A DNA stretch of 29,126 bases from Collinsella aerofaciens (GCA_030841765.1 JAUUSS010000016.1:1-29126); one strand, 5' to 3'; shown: positions 15,845-23,574, counted from the stretch's first letter. Notes: generated by a model from the sequence alone, not told the origin. Numbers and translations are program-made.

Positions 15845-16720
15845 TCAGCCAAAACGCCCCGTCAAATAATCCGCCGTGCGCGGATCGGTCGGATTCTTGA
15901 AGAGTTGCGCGGTGGGCGCGTGCTCCACCAGCTCACCCAGCAAAAAGAATGCGACCGAATCGGAGATACGCGCCGCCTGCTGCATATTGTGCGTAACGAC
16001 CACGAGCGTGCAGGTCTCTTTGAGCTCACAGGCCAGCTGCTCCACCACGAGCGTCGACACAGGGTCGAGTGCCGAGGTCGGCTCGTCCATCAGCAGAATG
16101 TCGGGCTGCACGGCCAGCGCGCGGGCGATGCACAGACGCTGCTGCTGGCCGCCCGAAAGACCCAGACCCGACTCTTTGAGCTTGTCCTTGACCTCATCCC
16201 ATAGCGCAGCGCGACGAAGGGAGTCCTCGACCAGCTCGTCGAGCACGACGCGGTCGCGCACACCCATACCGCGCGGCCCATAGGCGACGTTGTCGTAGAT
16301 GCTCATGGGAAACGGGTTGGGGCGCTGGAACACCATGCCCACGCGCTGGCGCAAACGGCAGATGTCGTAATCGCCCAGGATATCTTGACCATCGAGCGCA
16401 ATCTTGCCCTCGATACGGCAATCCTTGATGCCGTCGTTCATGCGGTTAAAGCAGCGCAGCAACGTAGACTTTCCGCAGCCCGAAGGCCCGATAAATGAGG
16501 TGATCTGCTTGTCGCGGATCTTGATATTCACGTCCTTGAGCGCATGATGGTCGCCATAGAACAGGTCGAGGCCCTCGACGTCGATGCGCGTCGGCGAGGC
16601 GGCAAGATCCTCTGCCGTGGGGCGAGTCGCATCCCCAACCTCGCGCTCGTGCGCGGCCTCGGCCTGCGCTTCCATGAGTTCTTCAAGCTCCGTGGGCTCC
16701 ACAGCCGCAGCAGCCGTCAT
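15845..16720 (-). CDS. pstB: Phosphate ABC transporter ATP-binding protein PstB
   Basis: This 291-residue ATPase powers high-affinity phosphate import by the PstSCAB complex. The Walker A is GPSGCGKST (78-86), the Q-loop region holds FQRPNPFPMSIYDNVAYG, which is diagnostic for PstB, the signature is LSGGQQQR (188-195) and Walker B is ILLMDEPTSALD (208-219). The switch histidine is in VVVTHNMQQA. It has an acidic, Ala/Glu-rich N-terminal extension of about 44 residues over the usual 250. The start at 16720 has GGAGG eight bases upstream. The permease and binding-protein genes are not adjacent: upstream lies an unrelated kinase gene, so pstSCA must be elsewhere or lost. Confidence 0.95.
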   Translation of the reverse strand: MTAAAAVEPTELEELMEAQAEAAHEREVGDATRPTAEDLAASPTRIDVEGLDLFYGDHHALKDVNIKIRDKQITSFIGPSGCGKSTLLRCFNRMNDGIKDCRIEGKIALDGQDILGDYDICRLRQRVGMVFQRPNPFPMSIYDNVAYGPRGMGVRDRVVLDELVEDSLRRAALWDEVKDKLKESGLGLSGGQQQRLCIARALAVQPDILLMDEPTSALDPVSTLVVEQLACELKETCTLVVVTHNMQQAARISDSVAFFLLGELVEHAPTAQLFKNPTDPRTADYLTGRFG

Positions 16721-16775
16721 ACCGCATACCTCCACATCGATATCAATTCAGCAGTATCGATAGTAGAAATCGCGG

Positions 16776-16802
16776 CTCATATGCACGTGAGCGCATTGTC
16801 AA
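16776..16802 (-). promoter_or_regulatory. Possible promoter for pstB-phoB-phoR
   Basis: On the minus strand a consensus -35 TTGACA (16797-16802) is followed after 15 bases by TATGAG (16776-16781). The spacing is short, so the assignment is tentative. I could not identify Pho boxes. Confidence 0.35.
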
Positions 16803-16823
16803 GTGTTTGTAAGGGCACGCTGG

Positions 16824-18062
16824 CTATGCGGCGGGCAGCTCGATGGTGAATATCGTGTGTTCGGGCGTCGATTCACATGCAACGGTACCGCCGTGTGCCG
16901 CGATGATCTCCTTGGCAATAGCAAGGCCCAGACCGGCACCACCGCGATTGGTCGCACGCGCCGCATCCAGGCGATAGAACTTCTCAAAGATCACCTTGAG
17001 CTTAGCCGCAGGGATAGGATCGCCCTGATTGATAAAGCGAACGCGCACGCCACCGCCGTCCCGGCGTCTGGCCTCGATCGTGATGGTCGAGCCCTCATAG
17101 CTATAGGCAATAGCGTTTTTCATGATGTTGTTGAACACGCGAGCCATCTTGTCGCCATCCACGAGCACCGTCAGGTCCTCGTGGATATCAACTTGGGCTT
17201 CCTTATGCTGCTCGTTGAGGATGGGATAGAACTCGTCAGCCACCTGAGCCAGCAGCAACCCCAGATCAACATAGCCGCGCGTGAGCACGATATCGTGGAA
17301 GTCAAAGCGCGTGATATCGAAGAACTCTTCGATGAGTGCATCGAGCCGGTGCGCCTTGTCGAGAGCCACGCCCGTAAAGTGCGCACGTTGCTCAACCGGC
17401 AGCTCAGGAGCCTCTTGCAGCAGCGAAAGATAGCCCACCACACTGGCAAGCGGGGTGCGTAGGTCATGTGCCAAGTACGTGACCAGATCGTCCTTGCGAT
17501 GCGACTCGTCACGCAAGGCCTGTTGCACCTTGCGCTCACGGTCACGCACGCGGTTAAGGGCGCCCTCGACCTCCAAGAAGTCGCCGTCGATGTTATCCCA
17601 GGTGTCGGGGTGATCGATCAGGCGATCTTGAATACGAGCGGCCAGCACACAATCGGCATGCTGCTCGCCCTGCTCGTAGCCCTGGTAGTACAGGGCGCGG
17701 CCACACAAGAACAGCACGCACGCGGCAAGCGCCAGCACAAAGCCAAGCATGTTGAATACAAAGCCGGCATCGAACAGCACCGGCCCTTCGATGCCGCCGA
17801 GCGCCATGGCGCCAATCGCCAACGTCATGGCCCACGCGGCGCCGCCAATCACCACGCAGCGGCACACGATCTCAAATCGATCGATCAGCAAAAAGCCGAC
17901 AAGCAGCACCGCCAAGATTCCGACGATGTTGTCGATGCCAATCAGCAGCAGGCTCAGCAAAAAGAGCAGCACCGTTGCAAGCGCGCGGTTGTCGACGACC
18001 GACCTCACGTATTCAAAGAGCCGATCGGGCACCTCGAACGCTTGCCTATCGTCTTTTGTCAT
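16824..18062 (-). CDS. VanS-like sensor histidine kinase
   Basis: This 412-residue membrane kinase has at least four hydrophobic helices in the first 130 residues (for example ALATVLLFLLSLLLIGI and VFNMLGFVLALAACVLFL), a short HAMP-like linker with coiled coil, and the phospho-acceptor in LAHDLRTPLASVVGYLSLL (His199), very like VanS-type enzymes. The catalytic domain has the N-box FNNIMKNAIAYSY and GGAGLGLAIAKEI. The gap of 26 bases to the regulator gene and the GAGG site before its ATG show an operon. The D,D-carboxypeptidase gene just beyond the regulator suggests that the system senses cell-wall state. It is not evidence of vancomycin resistance, because no vanHAX genes are seen. Confidence 0.87.
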   Translation of the reverse strand: MTKDDRQAFEVPDRLFEYVRSVVDNRALATVLLFLLSLLLIGIDNIVGILAVLLVGFLLIDRFEIVCRCVVIGGAAWAMTLAIGAMALGGIEGPVLFDAGFVFNMLGFVLALAACVLFLCGRALYYQGYEQGEQHADCVLAARIQDRLIDHPDTWDNIDGDFLEVEGALNRVRDRERKVQQALRDESHRKDDLVTYLAHDLRTPLASVVGYLSLLQEAPELPVEQRAHFTGVALDKAHRLDALIEEFFDITRFDFHDIVLTRGYVDLGLLLAQVADEFYPILNEQHKEAQVDIHEDLTVLVDGDKMARVFNNIMKNAIAYSYEGSTITIEARRRDGGGVRVRFINQGDPIPAAKLKVIFEKFYRLDAARATNRGGAGLGLAIAKEIIAAHGGTVACESTPEHTIFTIELPAA

Positions 18063-18088
18063 ATCAAGATCCTCACAAGCGAAAAGCG

Positions 18089-18784
18089 TTATTCGATGAT
18101 GTAGCCGACGCCCCAGACGTTTTTGATAAAGCGTGGCTTTTGTGCGTCGTCGCCGATCTTTTCACGCAAGTGGCGAATATGCACCATCACCGTATTGTTG
18201 GAGCCGGGCATAAAGTCCTCGTTCCACACCGCGCGGAACAGGTCCTCCACGGCCACCACGCTGCCGCGATGCTCGACCAGATACAGCAAGATTGAATACT
18301 CGGTGGGCGTGAGGCGAACCGGTGAACCGTCCACTGTCACGGAACGAGCATCGCGGTTGATCTCCAAGCCGTCGAGCTGAATGGTCGGCGACTCAGCCGC
18401 CTGTGCACGGCTACCGTAGCTGGTGTAGCGGCGAAGCTGAGCGTGCACGCGCGCGATGAGCTCCAGCGGACGGAACGGCTTAACCACGTAATCGTCCGCG
18501 CCAAGCGAAAGGCCCCCGATCTTGTCTTGCTGGGCATCGCGCGCCGTCAGCATGATCACGGGATAGGTATGGCTGGAACGGATCGTACGCAGCAGCTCAA
18601 ACCCATCGATATCGGGCAGCATGACATCAAGCAGCGCCAGATCGAACTCCTGCTCCAAAATCGCCTTGGCAGCATCGGCCCCGCTATAGGCAATCTGGAC
18701 ATCAAAGCCCTCTTTTGTAAGGTAGATGCCAACCAAGTCGGCGATGGCCTTCTCGTCATCAACTACCAAAATGCGCTCGTTCAT
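18089..18784 (-). CDS. VanR-like response regulator (OmpR family)
   Basis: This 231-residue regulator has the receiver domain with acidic DDE (9-11), phospho-acceptor Asp53 in LALLDVMLPDIDG and Lys102 in VVKPF, then a winged-helix domain with LTPTEYSILLYLVEHRG and the recognition segment SNNTVMVHIRHLREKI. AGGAG lies five bases upstream of the ATG. It is the first gene of a two-gene operon with the VanS-like kinase and diverges from the D,D-carboxypeptidase gene. A TTAAG direct repeat with 11-bp spacing in the shared upstream region could be its binding site. Confidence 0.9.
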   Translation of the reverse strand: MNERILVVDDEKAIADLVGIYLTKEGFDVQIAYSGADAAKAILEQEFDLALLDVMLPDIDGFELLRTIRSSHTYPVIMLTARDAQQDKIGGLSLGADDYVVKPFRPLELIARVHAQLRRYTSYGSRAQAAESPTIQLDGLEINRDARSVTVDGSPVRLTPTEYSILLYLVEHRGSVVAVEDLFRAVWNEDFMPGSNNTVMVHIRHLREKIGDDAQKPRFIKNVWGVGYIIE

Positions 18785-18849
18785 GCGTGCTCCTCTCGCG
18801 CTCCATTATGCCTGAGGCGACGCACGCCACACACAACAAGCGTGGGTGA

Positions 18850-18865
18850 TTAAGTCGGCCTTAAG
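18850..18865. promoter_or_regulatory. TTAAG direct repeat between the VanR-like gene and the carboxypeptidase gene
   Basis: TTAAG occurs at 18850-18854 and 18861-18865, an 11-bp period typical of OmpR-family sites. It lies in the divergent intergenic region. With only two short copies, chance is a real alternative. Confidence 0.25.
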
Positions 18866-18936
18866 CACCCTTGTGCCCGTTCGGGTGCGGATGTGGGCCA
18901 AGCGCGCACGTGATGATCGCCGACGCCGGCAAACGA

Positions 18937-18942
18937 TATACT
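18937..18942 (+). promoter_or_regulatory. Possible -10 element for the D,D-carboxypeptidase gene
   Basis: TATACT is a close match to the -10 consensus, but no clear -35 lies 16-18 bases upstream. Its position supports the GTG start at 18982 and argues against the upstream ATG codons. Confidence 0.35.
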
Positions 18943-18981
18943 CTAGTTTCAGAAGAGACCATCCCGTCGAAAGCGAAATCT

Positions 18982-20322
18982 GTGAAGTCCCTCACCTCTT
19001 TTGCAAAGCGCTCAGCCCAGCTTGCCGCCGGCTTTGTCTGCGCTATCGCCCTTGCCGCTGGCGCGCCCACCGTCGCCGGCGCCCAAGTGCTCACGACCGA
19101 CAATGTTTGCGGCAAAACCGCCGATGCGCGCGGCATCACGGCCGAAAACCTGCCCGATATCGATGCGACCAATGCCCTCGTCATGGGCAAAGACGGCACC
19201 GTCTACTATGGGCGCGGCGCCGATGAGCAGGTCAAGATTGCCTCGATCACCAAGGTCATGACCGCAATCCTAACCGTCGAGAATTGCAAGATGGACGAGA
19301 AGGTCACGGTGAGCAACGCCGCAGCCACCGTGGGTAATTCGACCGCCGGCTTGCTCGAAGGCGACGAGCTTACCGTGGAGCAGGCACTGCGCGGCCTGAT
19401 GATTCCCTCGGGCAACGACGCCGCCATCGTGCTCGCCGAATATGTGGGCAAGAAAATCGACCCTAAGACCAAAGACGCCGAGGCCACATTTGTGAAGGCC
19501 ATGAACGAGCGCGCTAAGAAGCTCGGCTGCACCGGTACGCTTTTTGAAAACCCGCATGGTCTGGACTTTGATGAGTGGGCTGGCAATATGCACTCAACCG
19601 CACACGACGTAGCGCTGATGATGCAGGAGGCCATGAAAAACGATACGATCCGCGAGGTCGTAGCGAGCGAGGATTCCTGGATCGAGGTCACGGGCGCCGA
19701 CGGCACCGACCATTCGCATTCCATGGACACGCATAACTATTTGCTGGGCCAAGATGGCAACATCGGTGGCAAGACCGGTACCACCGACGACGCGGGCTAT
19801 TGCTTTACGAGCGCCTACAACCGCGACGGCGACGAGATCTACACCGTCGTTTTGAACTCCACCACCACCGACCAGCGCTTTACCGATACCGCCACCCTTG
19901 CCAACTGGTACTACGGCCACAAGGTGACGGTCGCAATCGCCAACACACAGGAAAAGACCGCCAACGGCAACCCGCTTATGGCGCGCATTGGCCAAACCGA
20001 CTGGACGGATAAGACGATCGACGCCACACTCGCCGATCCCACGGCGCAAGCGACCGTGTTTTCCCTTGCCGGCAAGGTGACCGAAAAGATTAGCTACGAC
20101 GATCTTTCGGGCACGGTGCATGTGGGCGACAAGGTGGGTAGCGTCACGCTCAAGCAGGACGGCACCAAGATCGCCGTCATGGACCTAGTTGCCGACGAGG
20201 AAGGCGCAGGGCCGAATCCCATTGAATGGCTCCTTGTGAAGCTCGATCGCTTGGGCCGTCGCATCGACAACCGCCCGCTCACAGCAGAAAGCGAGACCGT
20301 CGCCAAGGCGCCCGAGGTGTAG
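18982..20322 (+). CDS. D-alanyl-D-alanine carboxypeptidase (PBP5/DacA-type, family S11)
   Basis: This 446-residue secreted serine peptidase trims the terminal D-Ala of peptidoglycan stem peptides. The three penicillin-binding motifs are present in order: SITK (Ser88, Lys91), SGN (143-145) and KTG (264-266). The N-terminus is a good signal peptide: MKSLTSFAKRSAQ, a hydrophobic core FVCAIALAAG, and a cleavage region VAGAQ. For this reason GTG 18982 is chosen. ATG codons at 18871 and 18913 are in frame but lie upstream of the likely -10 and would bury the signal peptide. The ribosome site is weak. The C-terminus has a beta-rich PBP5_C-like region, then an amphipathic stretch (WLLVKLDRLGRRI) that may bind the membrane. 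A strong terminator follows. Confidence 0.9.
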   Translation: MKSLTSFAKRSAQLAAGFVCAIALAAGAPTVAGAQVLTTDNVCGKTADARGITAENLPDIDATNALVMGKDGTVYYGRGADEQVKIASITKVMTAILTVENCKMDEKVTVSNAAATVGNSTAGLLEGDELTVEQALRGLMIPSGNDAAIVLAEYVGKKIDPKTKDAEATFVKAMNERAKKLGCTGTLFENPHGLDFDEWAGNMHSTAHDVALMMQEAMKNDTIREVVASEDSWIEVTGADGTDHSHSMDTHNYLLGQDGNIGGKTGTTDDAGYCFTSAYNRDGDEIYTVVLNSTTTDQRFTDTATLANWYYGHKVTVAIANTQEKTANGNPLMARIGQTDWTDKTIDATLADPTAQATVFSLAGKVTEKISYDDLSGTVHVGDKVGSVTLKQDGTKIAVMDLVADEEGAGPNPIEWLLVKLDRLGRRIDNRPLTAESETVAKAPEV

Positions 20323-20346
20323 GGCGCAAGAATAATAAGCCCACTG

Positions 20347-20379
20347 AAAGGAGGCGTCCGAAAGGATGCCTCCTTTTTT
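20347..20379 (+). terminator. Terminator of the D,D-carboxypeptidase gene
   Basis: GGAGGCGTCC and GGATGCCTCC form a 10-bp stem with a GAAA loop, followed by TTTTTT. It begins 25 bases after the stop codon. Confidence 0.92.
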
Positions 20380-20381
20380 GA

Positions 20382-20398
20382 GGGTTCGAATCCCCAGC
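20382..20398 (+). repeat. Mirrored T-arm copy beyond tRNA-Ser
   Basis: GGGTTCGAATCCCCAGC is identical over 17 bases to the T-arm and acceptor start of the minus-strand tRNA-Ser, but is on the plus strand and beyond its terminator. Similar mirrored T-arms lie beyond the other tRNA genes here. Confidence 0.65.
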
Positions 20399-20414
20399 AC
20401 CCTTTCTCGATAAT

Positions 20415-20438
20415 AAAAAAGGGCCCCAAATGGAACCC
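20415..20438 (-). terminator. Terminator of tRNA-Ser
   Basis: On the minus strand GGGTTCC, loop ATTT and GGGGCCC (two G-T pairs) precede TTTTTT, 17 bases after the tRNA 3' end. Confidence 0.85.
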
Positions 20439-20454
20439 TTCTTTATATTTAAAC

Positions 20455-20545
20455 TGGCGGAGAGCTGGGGATTCGAACCCCAGATGCCCTTTTGGGGCAT
20501 ACTCGCTTAGCAGGCGAGCACCTTCGGCCTCTCGGTCAGCTCTCC
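20455..20545 (-). tRNA. tRNA-Ser (anticodon GCT)
   Basis: The minus strand gives a type II tRNA: acceptor GGAGAGC/GCTCTCC, discriminator G and an encoded CCA, an anticodon loop reading CTGCTAA with GCT, a long variable arm (GTATGCCCCAAAAGGGCAT) and T-loop TTCGAAT. It reads AGC and AGT codons. It has its own promoter and terminator. Confidence 0.97.
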
Positions 20546-20559
20546 GTAACAGCCGTTCT

Positions 20560-20588
20560 ATAGTAACCAAACAGTCGAAGTTGGGCAA
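20560..20588 (-). promoter_or_regulatory. Promoter of tRNA-Ser
   Basis: On the minus strand TTGCCC (20583-20588) and TACTAT (20560-20565) are 17 bases apart. The predicted start lies about seven bases before the mature tRNA. Confidence 0.6.
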
Positions 20589-20639
20589 GAGGGAATTTTC
20601 TAATTGTCCAGTGGCCTTTCCTCCTTGCAGTTTTCGCTA

Positions 20640-23081
20640 CTACCCCAGCGAGCGATTGAGGGAGCCGAGCTCATCGTTGCCCATGGTGCGCCACATTTGG
20701 AAGATACAACCGCGCGCCAGGAAAAAGAAACCGTTGTCGACCAGTTGCACAGCGGCATCTGCCAGCTGATTCGTCACGGCGGACACTGGCGGCAGCTCTA
20801 GTCCAGCCTTGTGGATGGTCTCAACCGCTTCTTCGAACGTCGGAGGCTCGCTGACGCCCATCTCGTTCATAAGGCCCTGCATTTCTTCCAGCGCGCTGCT
20901 GCCCGACTCCTCGCCGCGCGGCACTAGACGGTAACAAGCCAGCGCCAGGTCGAGCTGATCGCAATTCCAATAGGCAAACGCCAAGCGATAGAACAGGTAG
21001 CCAATTGCAGAACGATCGCTGGCAATACGTAGGCCGTGGCGCGCCACCTCGATAATCTCGTCAAAGCGCTCCAGACGCGCAAGCACGTTGATGAGCGCAA
21101 AGTGCGATTGCATGGACGAGCGCGCCAGATCGTAAAGATGGCGCACCTCGGGTAGTGCTCGTTCAAAGTCCTCTTGCTCGGCGTAAAAGCTGCAGATCTC
21201 GTGCTGGGCAAAGTACAGCGCATCGGGCGCACGAAGGATTCGCACAGAGCGGTCTTCTTCCAACACCGGTAGCACCATGCGCACCAGCTGGTTATCGCAA
21301 AACTGCGTTTGAACCGGACCTGTCGCCAAAAGCTCGGCGACAGCGCACTTAGCCTCCAACTCCTCGACAAGACGGGAAAAGCCTTCAAAAGCACCTGTAC
21401 GGTCGACTTTTGCCTGCTCGCGCAATTCAACAACACGGGCCACGTATGGGTCGTCGTCCTCTTCCATGACCTCCAACTCGTCAGCCGTATCGGCAAGCAG
21501 CAGATCGCGCAGCGTCGGCGGCAGCGTGCGATGGTCATCACGCGGACGAGCATGAACCTCCGCAGGCTCAATCGTCTCCGGAGCGGTTGACTCATACGCC
21601 TCAAGCACACGCTTGCACGACATATCGTCCATGTCCATGCTCTCAAGATCCTTGGCGACAGGCACGCAATCGGCCAGATAGGCCGCGCGCCCAAAGAAAT
21701 ACGTTGCGACAACGCGCTCGCCCTGCTCACTGTCGGGAGCAGCAATCTGCACATAACAGCGCGTGATGCAGGTGCCCGCGGCAAAACACGCTGCCGCAAG
21801 CGTGAGTGCCACGCGCGCATCGTGCTCCGCGGCCCAGATCGCGCGCGTGTCCTCGTCCAGCTCGCGCCAGGCGTCATCTTGAGCGTCGTATTCACGTTGC
21901 GGCATGGCATCAACGACAGAGCGTCCAAACCGAACGAGCATAATCCCCTCGGCAACGTTTGCCCGATAGGTATAGTCGAGCCGCGTGACCACGTTAAGCG
22001 CCTCGACAATGCGCGCGAAGCGGGTACGCACATCCCACTCACCGCCCGGTTGGCACGAAACCGTTCCCGGCTTGGCCCACGGGTTATCGCTCGAGGCCGT
22101 ATCGAGCAGTCGGGGAACATCGTTGGTCGTCTTGGCGATATGCCACGCATCAAAGAGCGCGCAGCCCTCAAGGCTCGGCGAGGATGCCGCAGGGACCAAT
22201 CCGGCCCCGATGCGCTCAAGGATGCCGGAGAGGCGGTTGAGACGGCACTCGATGGCAAGCAGCATGTCAATCTCGTCCTGGTCCAACAGGCTACGATCAA
22301 AATTGAGATAGAACAACTTTGACCGGTCGATGCGCGCTAGGCTCATTTCTGACTTGGCGGCAATGGTGCGCAGACGGGGCAAGTCGACCTCGCTCATAAG
22401 GGCGGCGGCATAGCGCTCGATACCGCTCGGATTCTCGGCATGGTCAACGCGGTAAAGCAGCGTCTCGATAGCATCGGGGAGCGGTGCCGTGTTAAAGCCC
22501 AAAAACACCTCGACCGGCTCGGGCAACTTTACGAGCTTGATCTTGTCGACAACGTTTTGCATACCCTCGTCGAGTCCGCCGGCGTCCGCCGTGTTCACAA
22601 TAGCGCTTTCGGAGTTGGCAAATATCACGTAGCGCAAGAACATCGAGGCCATGAACTCACCGTAAGGAAGGGCGCGGGTCGAATTCCATGTCTCGTGGTC
22701 GGACTGCTCGCGCATGGGGCCTTCGGGAGAGCCGGCAGTTTGCGCACACGCGCGCATTGCACCGTTGGCTTTCCTTACCATAATCTCACCAATACTGGAA
22801 TCCGACTCGTCAAGGACCAGTTCCATGTCGGGATCGTTGGGCAGCGGAGCCTCGCTGACGGGGCGGTCCACCTTGTACACCTCACCCGAAACGCTTACGT
22901 AGCCCAAAAGCGACACATGACTTTTGCCAACGAACTCGACGACATAACAAGATTCATGCTGATCCTCGCCAAAGAGTTTCCAGACCACGCCATATGAGCG
23001 TCCCGCAGGCTGCTCGGGCATCGCCGGAAAGCGCTTCTTGGGATCGAGAAACCTGAGCTTGTATGTCGGACGCTCTGCCAC
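20640..23081 (-). CDS. Large TPR-containing protein of unknown function
   Basis: This 813-residue protein has no signal peptide or convincing membrane helix and should be cytoplasmic. The N-terminal 100 residues are beta-rich (YKLRFLDPKKRF, then SYGVVWKLFG and SHVSLLGYVSVSGEVYKV). The centre (about 130-560) has no motif I can place. The region at about 620-720 has helix pairs of TPR type, such as FYAEQEDFERALPEVRHLY, FALINVLARLERFDEIIEVA and LAFAYWNCDQLDLALACYRL. The start is GTG 23081 with AGGGTGAT five bases upstream. A 19-bp perfect inverted repeat lies 38 bases upstream. I do not recognise an enzyme; a scaffold or regulatory role is only a guess from the TPRs. It stands alone between tRNA genes. 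Confidence 0.85.
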   Translation of the reverse strand: MAERPTYKLRFLDPKKRFPAMPEQPAGRSYGVVWKLFGEDQHESCYVVEFVGKSHVSLLGYVSVSGEVYKVDRPVSEAPLPNDPDMELVLDESDSSIGEIMVRKANGAMRACAQTAGSPEGPMREQSDHETWNSTRALPYGEFMASMFLRYVIFANSESAIVNTADAGGLDEGMQNVVDKIKLVKLPEPVEVFLGFNTAPLPDAIETLLYRVDHAENPSGIERYAAALMSEVDLPRLRTIAAKSEMSLARIDRSKLFYLNFDRSLLDQDEIDMLLAIECRLNRLSGILERIGAGLVPAASSPSLEGCALFDAWHIAKTTNDVPRLLDTASSDNPWAKPGTVSCQPGGEWDVRTRFARIVEALNVVTRLDYTYRANVAEGIMLVRFGRSVVDAMPQREYDAQDDAWRELDEDTRAIWAAEHDARVALTLAAACFAAGTCITRCYVQIAAPDSEQGERVVATYFFGRAAYLADCVPVAKDLESMDMDDMSCKRVLEAYESTAPETIEPAEVHARPRDDHRTLPPTLRDLLLADTADELEVMEEDDDPYVARVVELREQAKVDRTGAFEGFSRLVEELEAKCAVAELLATGPVQTQFCDNQLVRMVLPVLEEDRSVRILRAPDALYFAQHEICSFYAEQEDFERALPEVRHLYDLARSSMQSHFALINVLARLERFDEIIEVARHGLRIASDRSAIGYLFYRLAFAYWNCDQLDLALACYRLVPRGEESGSSALEEMQGLMNEMGVSEPPTFEEAVETIHKAGLELPPVSAVTNQLADAAVQLVDNGFFFLARGCIFQMWRTMGNDELGSLNRSLG

Positions 23082-23118
23082 GAAATATCACCCTGATCGG
23101 TCGCTTGAAGAAGGAGTG

Positions 23119-23137
23119 GTCGCGAATAAGTCGCGAC
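23119..23137. promoter_or_regulatory. Perfect inverted repeat upstream of the TPR gene
   Basis: GTCGCGAATAAGTCGCGAC has perfect 7-bp arms and a 5-base spacer, 38 bases upstream of the GTG start. It has the shape of an operator; the regulator is unknown. Confidence 0.4.
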
Positions 23138-23181
23138 ATCTACTCGGAATCTTACACGAGTCGACAGGAAATCGTCCGCTT

Positions 23182-23218
23182 CACGCTCGCGCCTCGACCG
23201 AGGTTCGAATCCATGCAG
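23182..23218 (+). repeat. Mirrored T-arm segment without R element (first)
   Basis: It carries CGCGCCTCGACCGAGG then TTCGAATCC on the plus strand. It is followed by a tRNA-Arg-type terminator and a truncated tRNA 3' end (23235-23286), and repeats the right end of R copy 1 almost exactly. Confidence 0.7.
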
Positions 23219-23234
23219 CGGCGACATAAAAGAA

Positions 23235-23256
23235 AAGCCCCCGTTGCCGGGAGCTT
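23235..23256 (-). terminator. tRNA-Arg-type terminator next to truncated copy 1
   Basis: On the minus strand AAGCTCCCG, loop GCAA and CGGGGGCTT precede TTTTCTTTT. It is a duplicate of the terminator at 23425-23446. Confidence 0.8.
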
Positions 23257-23266
23257 TAATCTCAAA

Positions 23267-23286
23267 TGGTGCGGCGTATAGGATTC
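23267..23286 (-). pseudogene. Truncated tRNA-Arg 3' end, copy 1
   Basis: The last 20 bases of tRNA-Arg, including CCA, acceptor strand and half the T-arm, are identical to the intact gene 190 bases away. The match ends exactly in the T-loop, where the R element begins. Confidence 0.85.
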
Positions 23287-23402
23287 CGCGCATCCGCTGC
23301 GCGGATCCGCACCGGCTTCGCCCGCCTGCCGGCGTGCTCGCCCGCGGGCTAAAAACGCTCCGCGTTTTCTTTACGCCCGCGCCTCGACCGAGGTTCGAAT
23401 CC
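23286..23402. repeat. R element copy 1 with mirrored T-arm
   Basis: It contains hairpins ATCCGC-TGC-GCGGAT, CCGGC...GCCGG and AAAACGC-TCC-GCGTTTT, then CCTCGACCGAGG and a plus-strand GGTTCGAATCC. It joins a truncated tRNA-Arg end on the left to the repeated terminator and intact tRNA-Arg on the right. Confidence 0.85.
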
Positions 23403-23424
23403 ATGCAGTGCTTACATAAAAGAA

Positions 23425-23446
23425 AAGCCCCCGTTGCCGGGAGCTT
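23425..23446 (-). terminator. Terminator of tRNA-Arg gene 1
   Basis: It has the same 9-bp stem with GCAA loop and T-rich tail as the other tRNA-Arg terminators, 10 bases after the tRNA 3' end. Confidence 0.85.
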
Positions 23447-23456
23447 TAATCTCAAA

Positions 23457-23533
23457 TGGTGCGGCGTATAGGATTCGAACCTATGACGTTCTGATTCGTA
23501 GTCAGACCCTCTATCCAGCTGAGGTAACGCCGC
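23457..23533 (-). tRNA. tRNA-Arg (anticodon ACG), gene 1
   Basis: The 77-base gene on the minus strand has acceptor GCGGCGT/ACGCCGC, discriminator A, encoded CCA, anticodon loop CTACGAA and T-loop TTCGAAT. The ACG anticodon is normally deaminated to ICG to read CGU, CGC and CGA. The sequence is identical to the two genes at 23882 and 24122. Confidence 0.97.
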
Positions 23534-23545
23534 GACTTGTTGATT

Positions 23546-23574
23546 ATTATGCACATGGACTGAATAAAGGTCAA
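23546..23574 (-). promoter_or_regulatory. Promoter of tRNA-Arg gene 1
   Basis: TTGACC and CATAAT are 17 bases apart on the minus strand, close to both consensus boxes. Confidence 0.8.

Noticed and set aside
16824..18784. Vancomycin resistance operon
   Set aside because: Only VanRS-like regulators and an S11 carboxypeptidase are seen; vanH, vanA and vanX types are absent.
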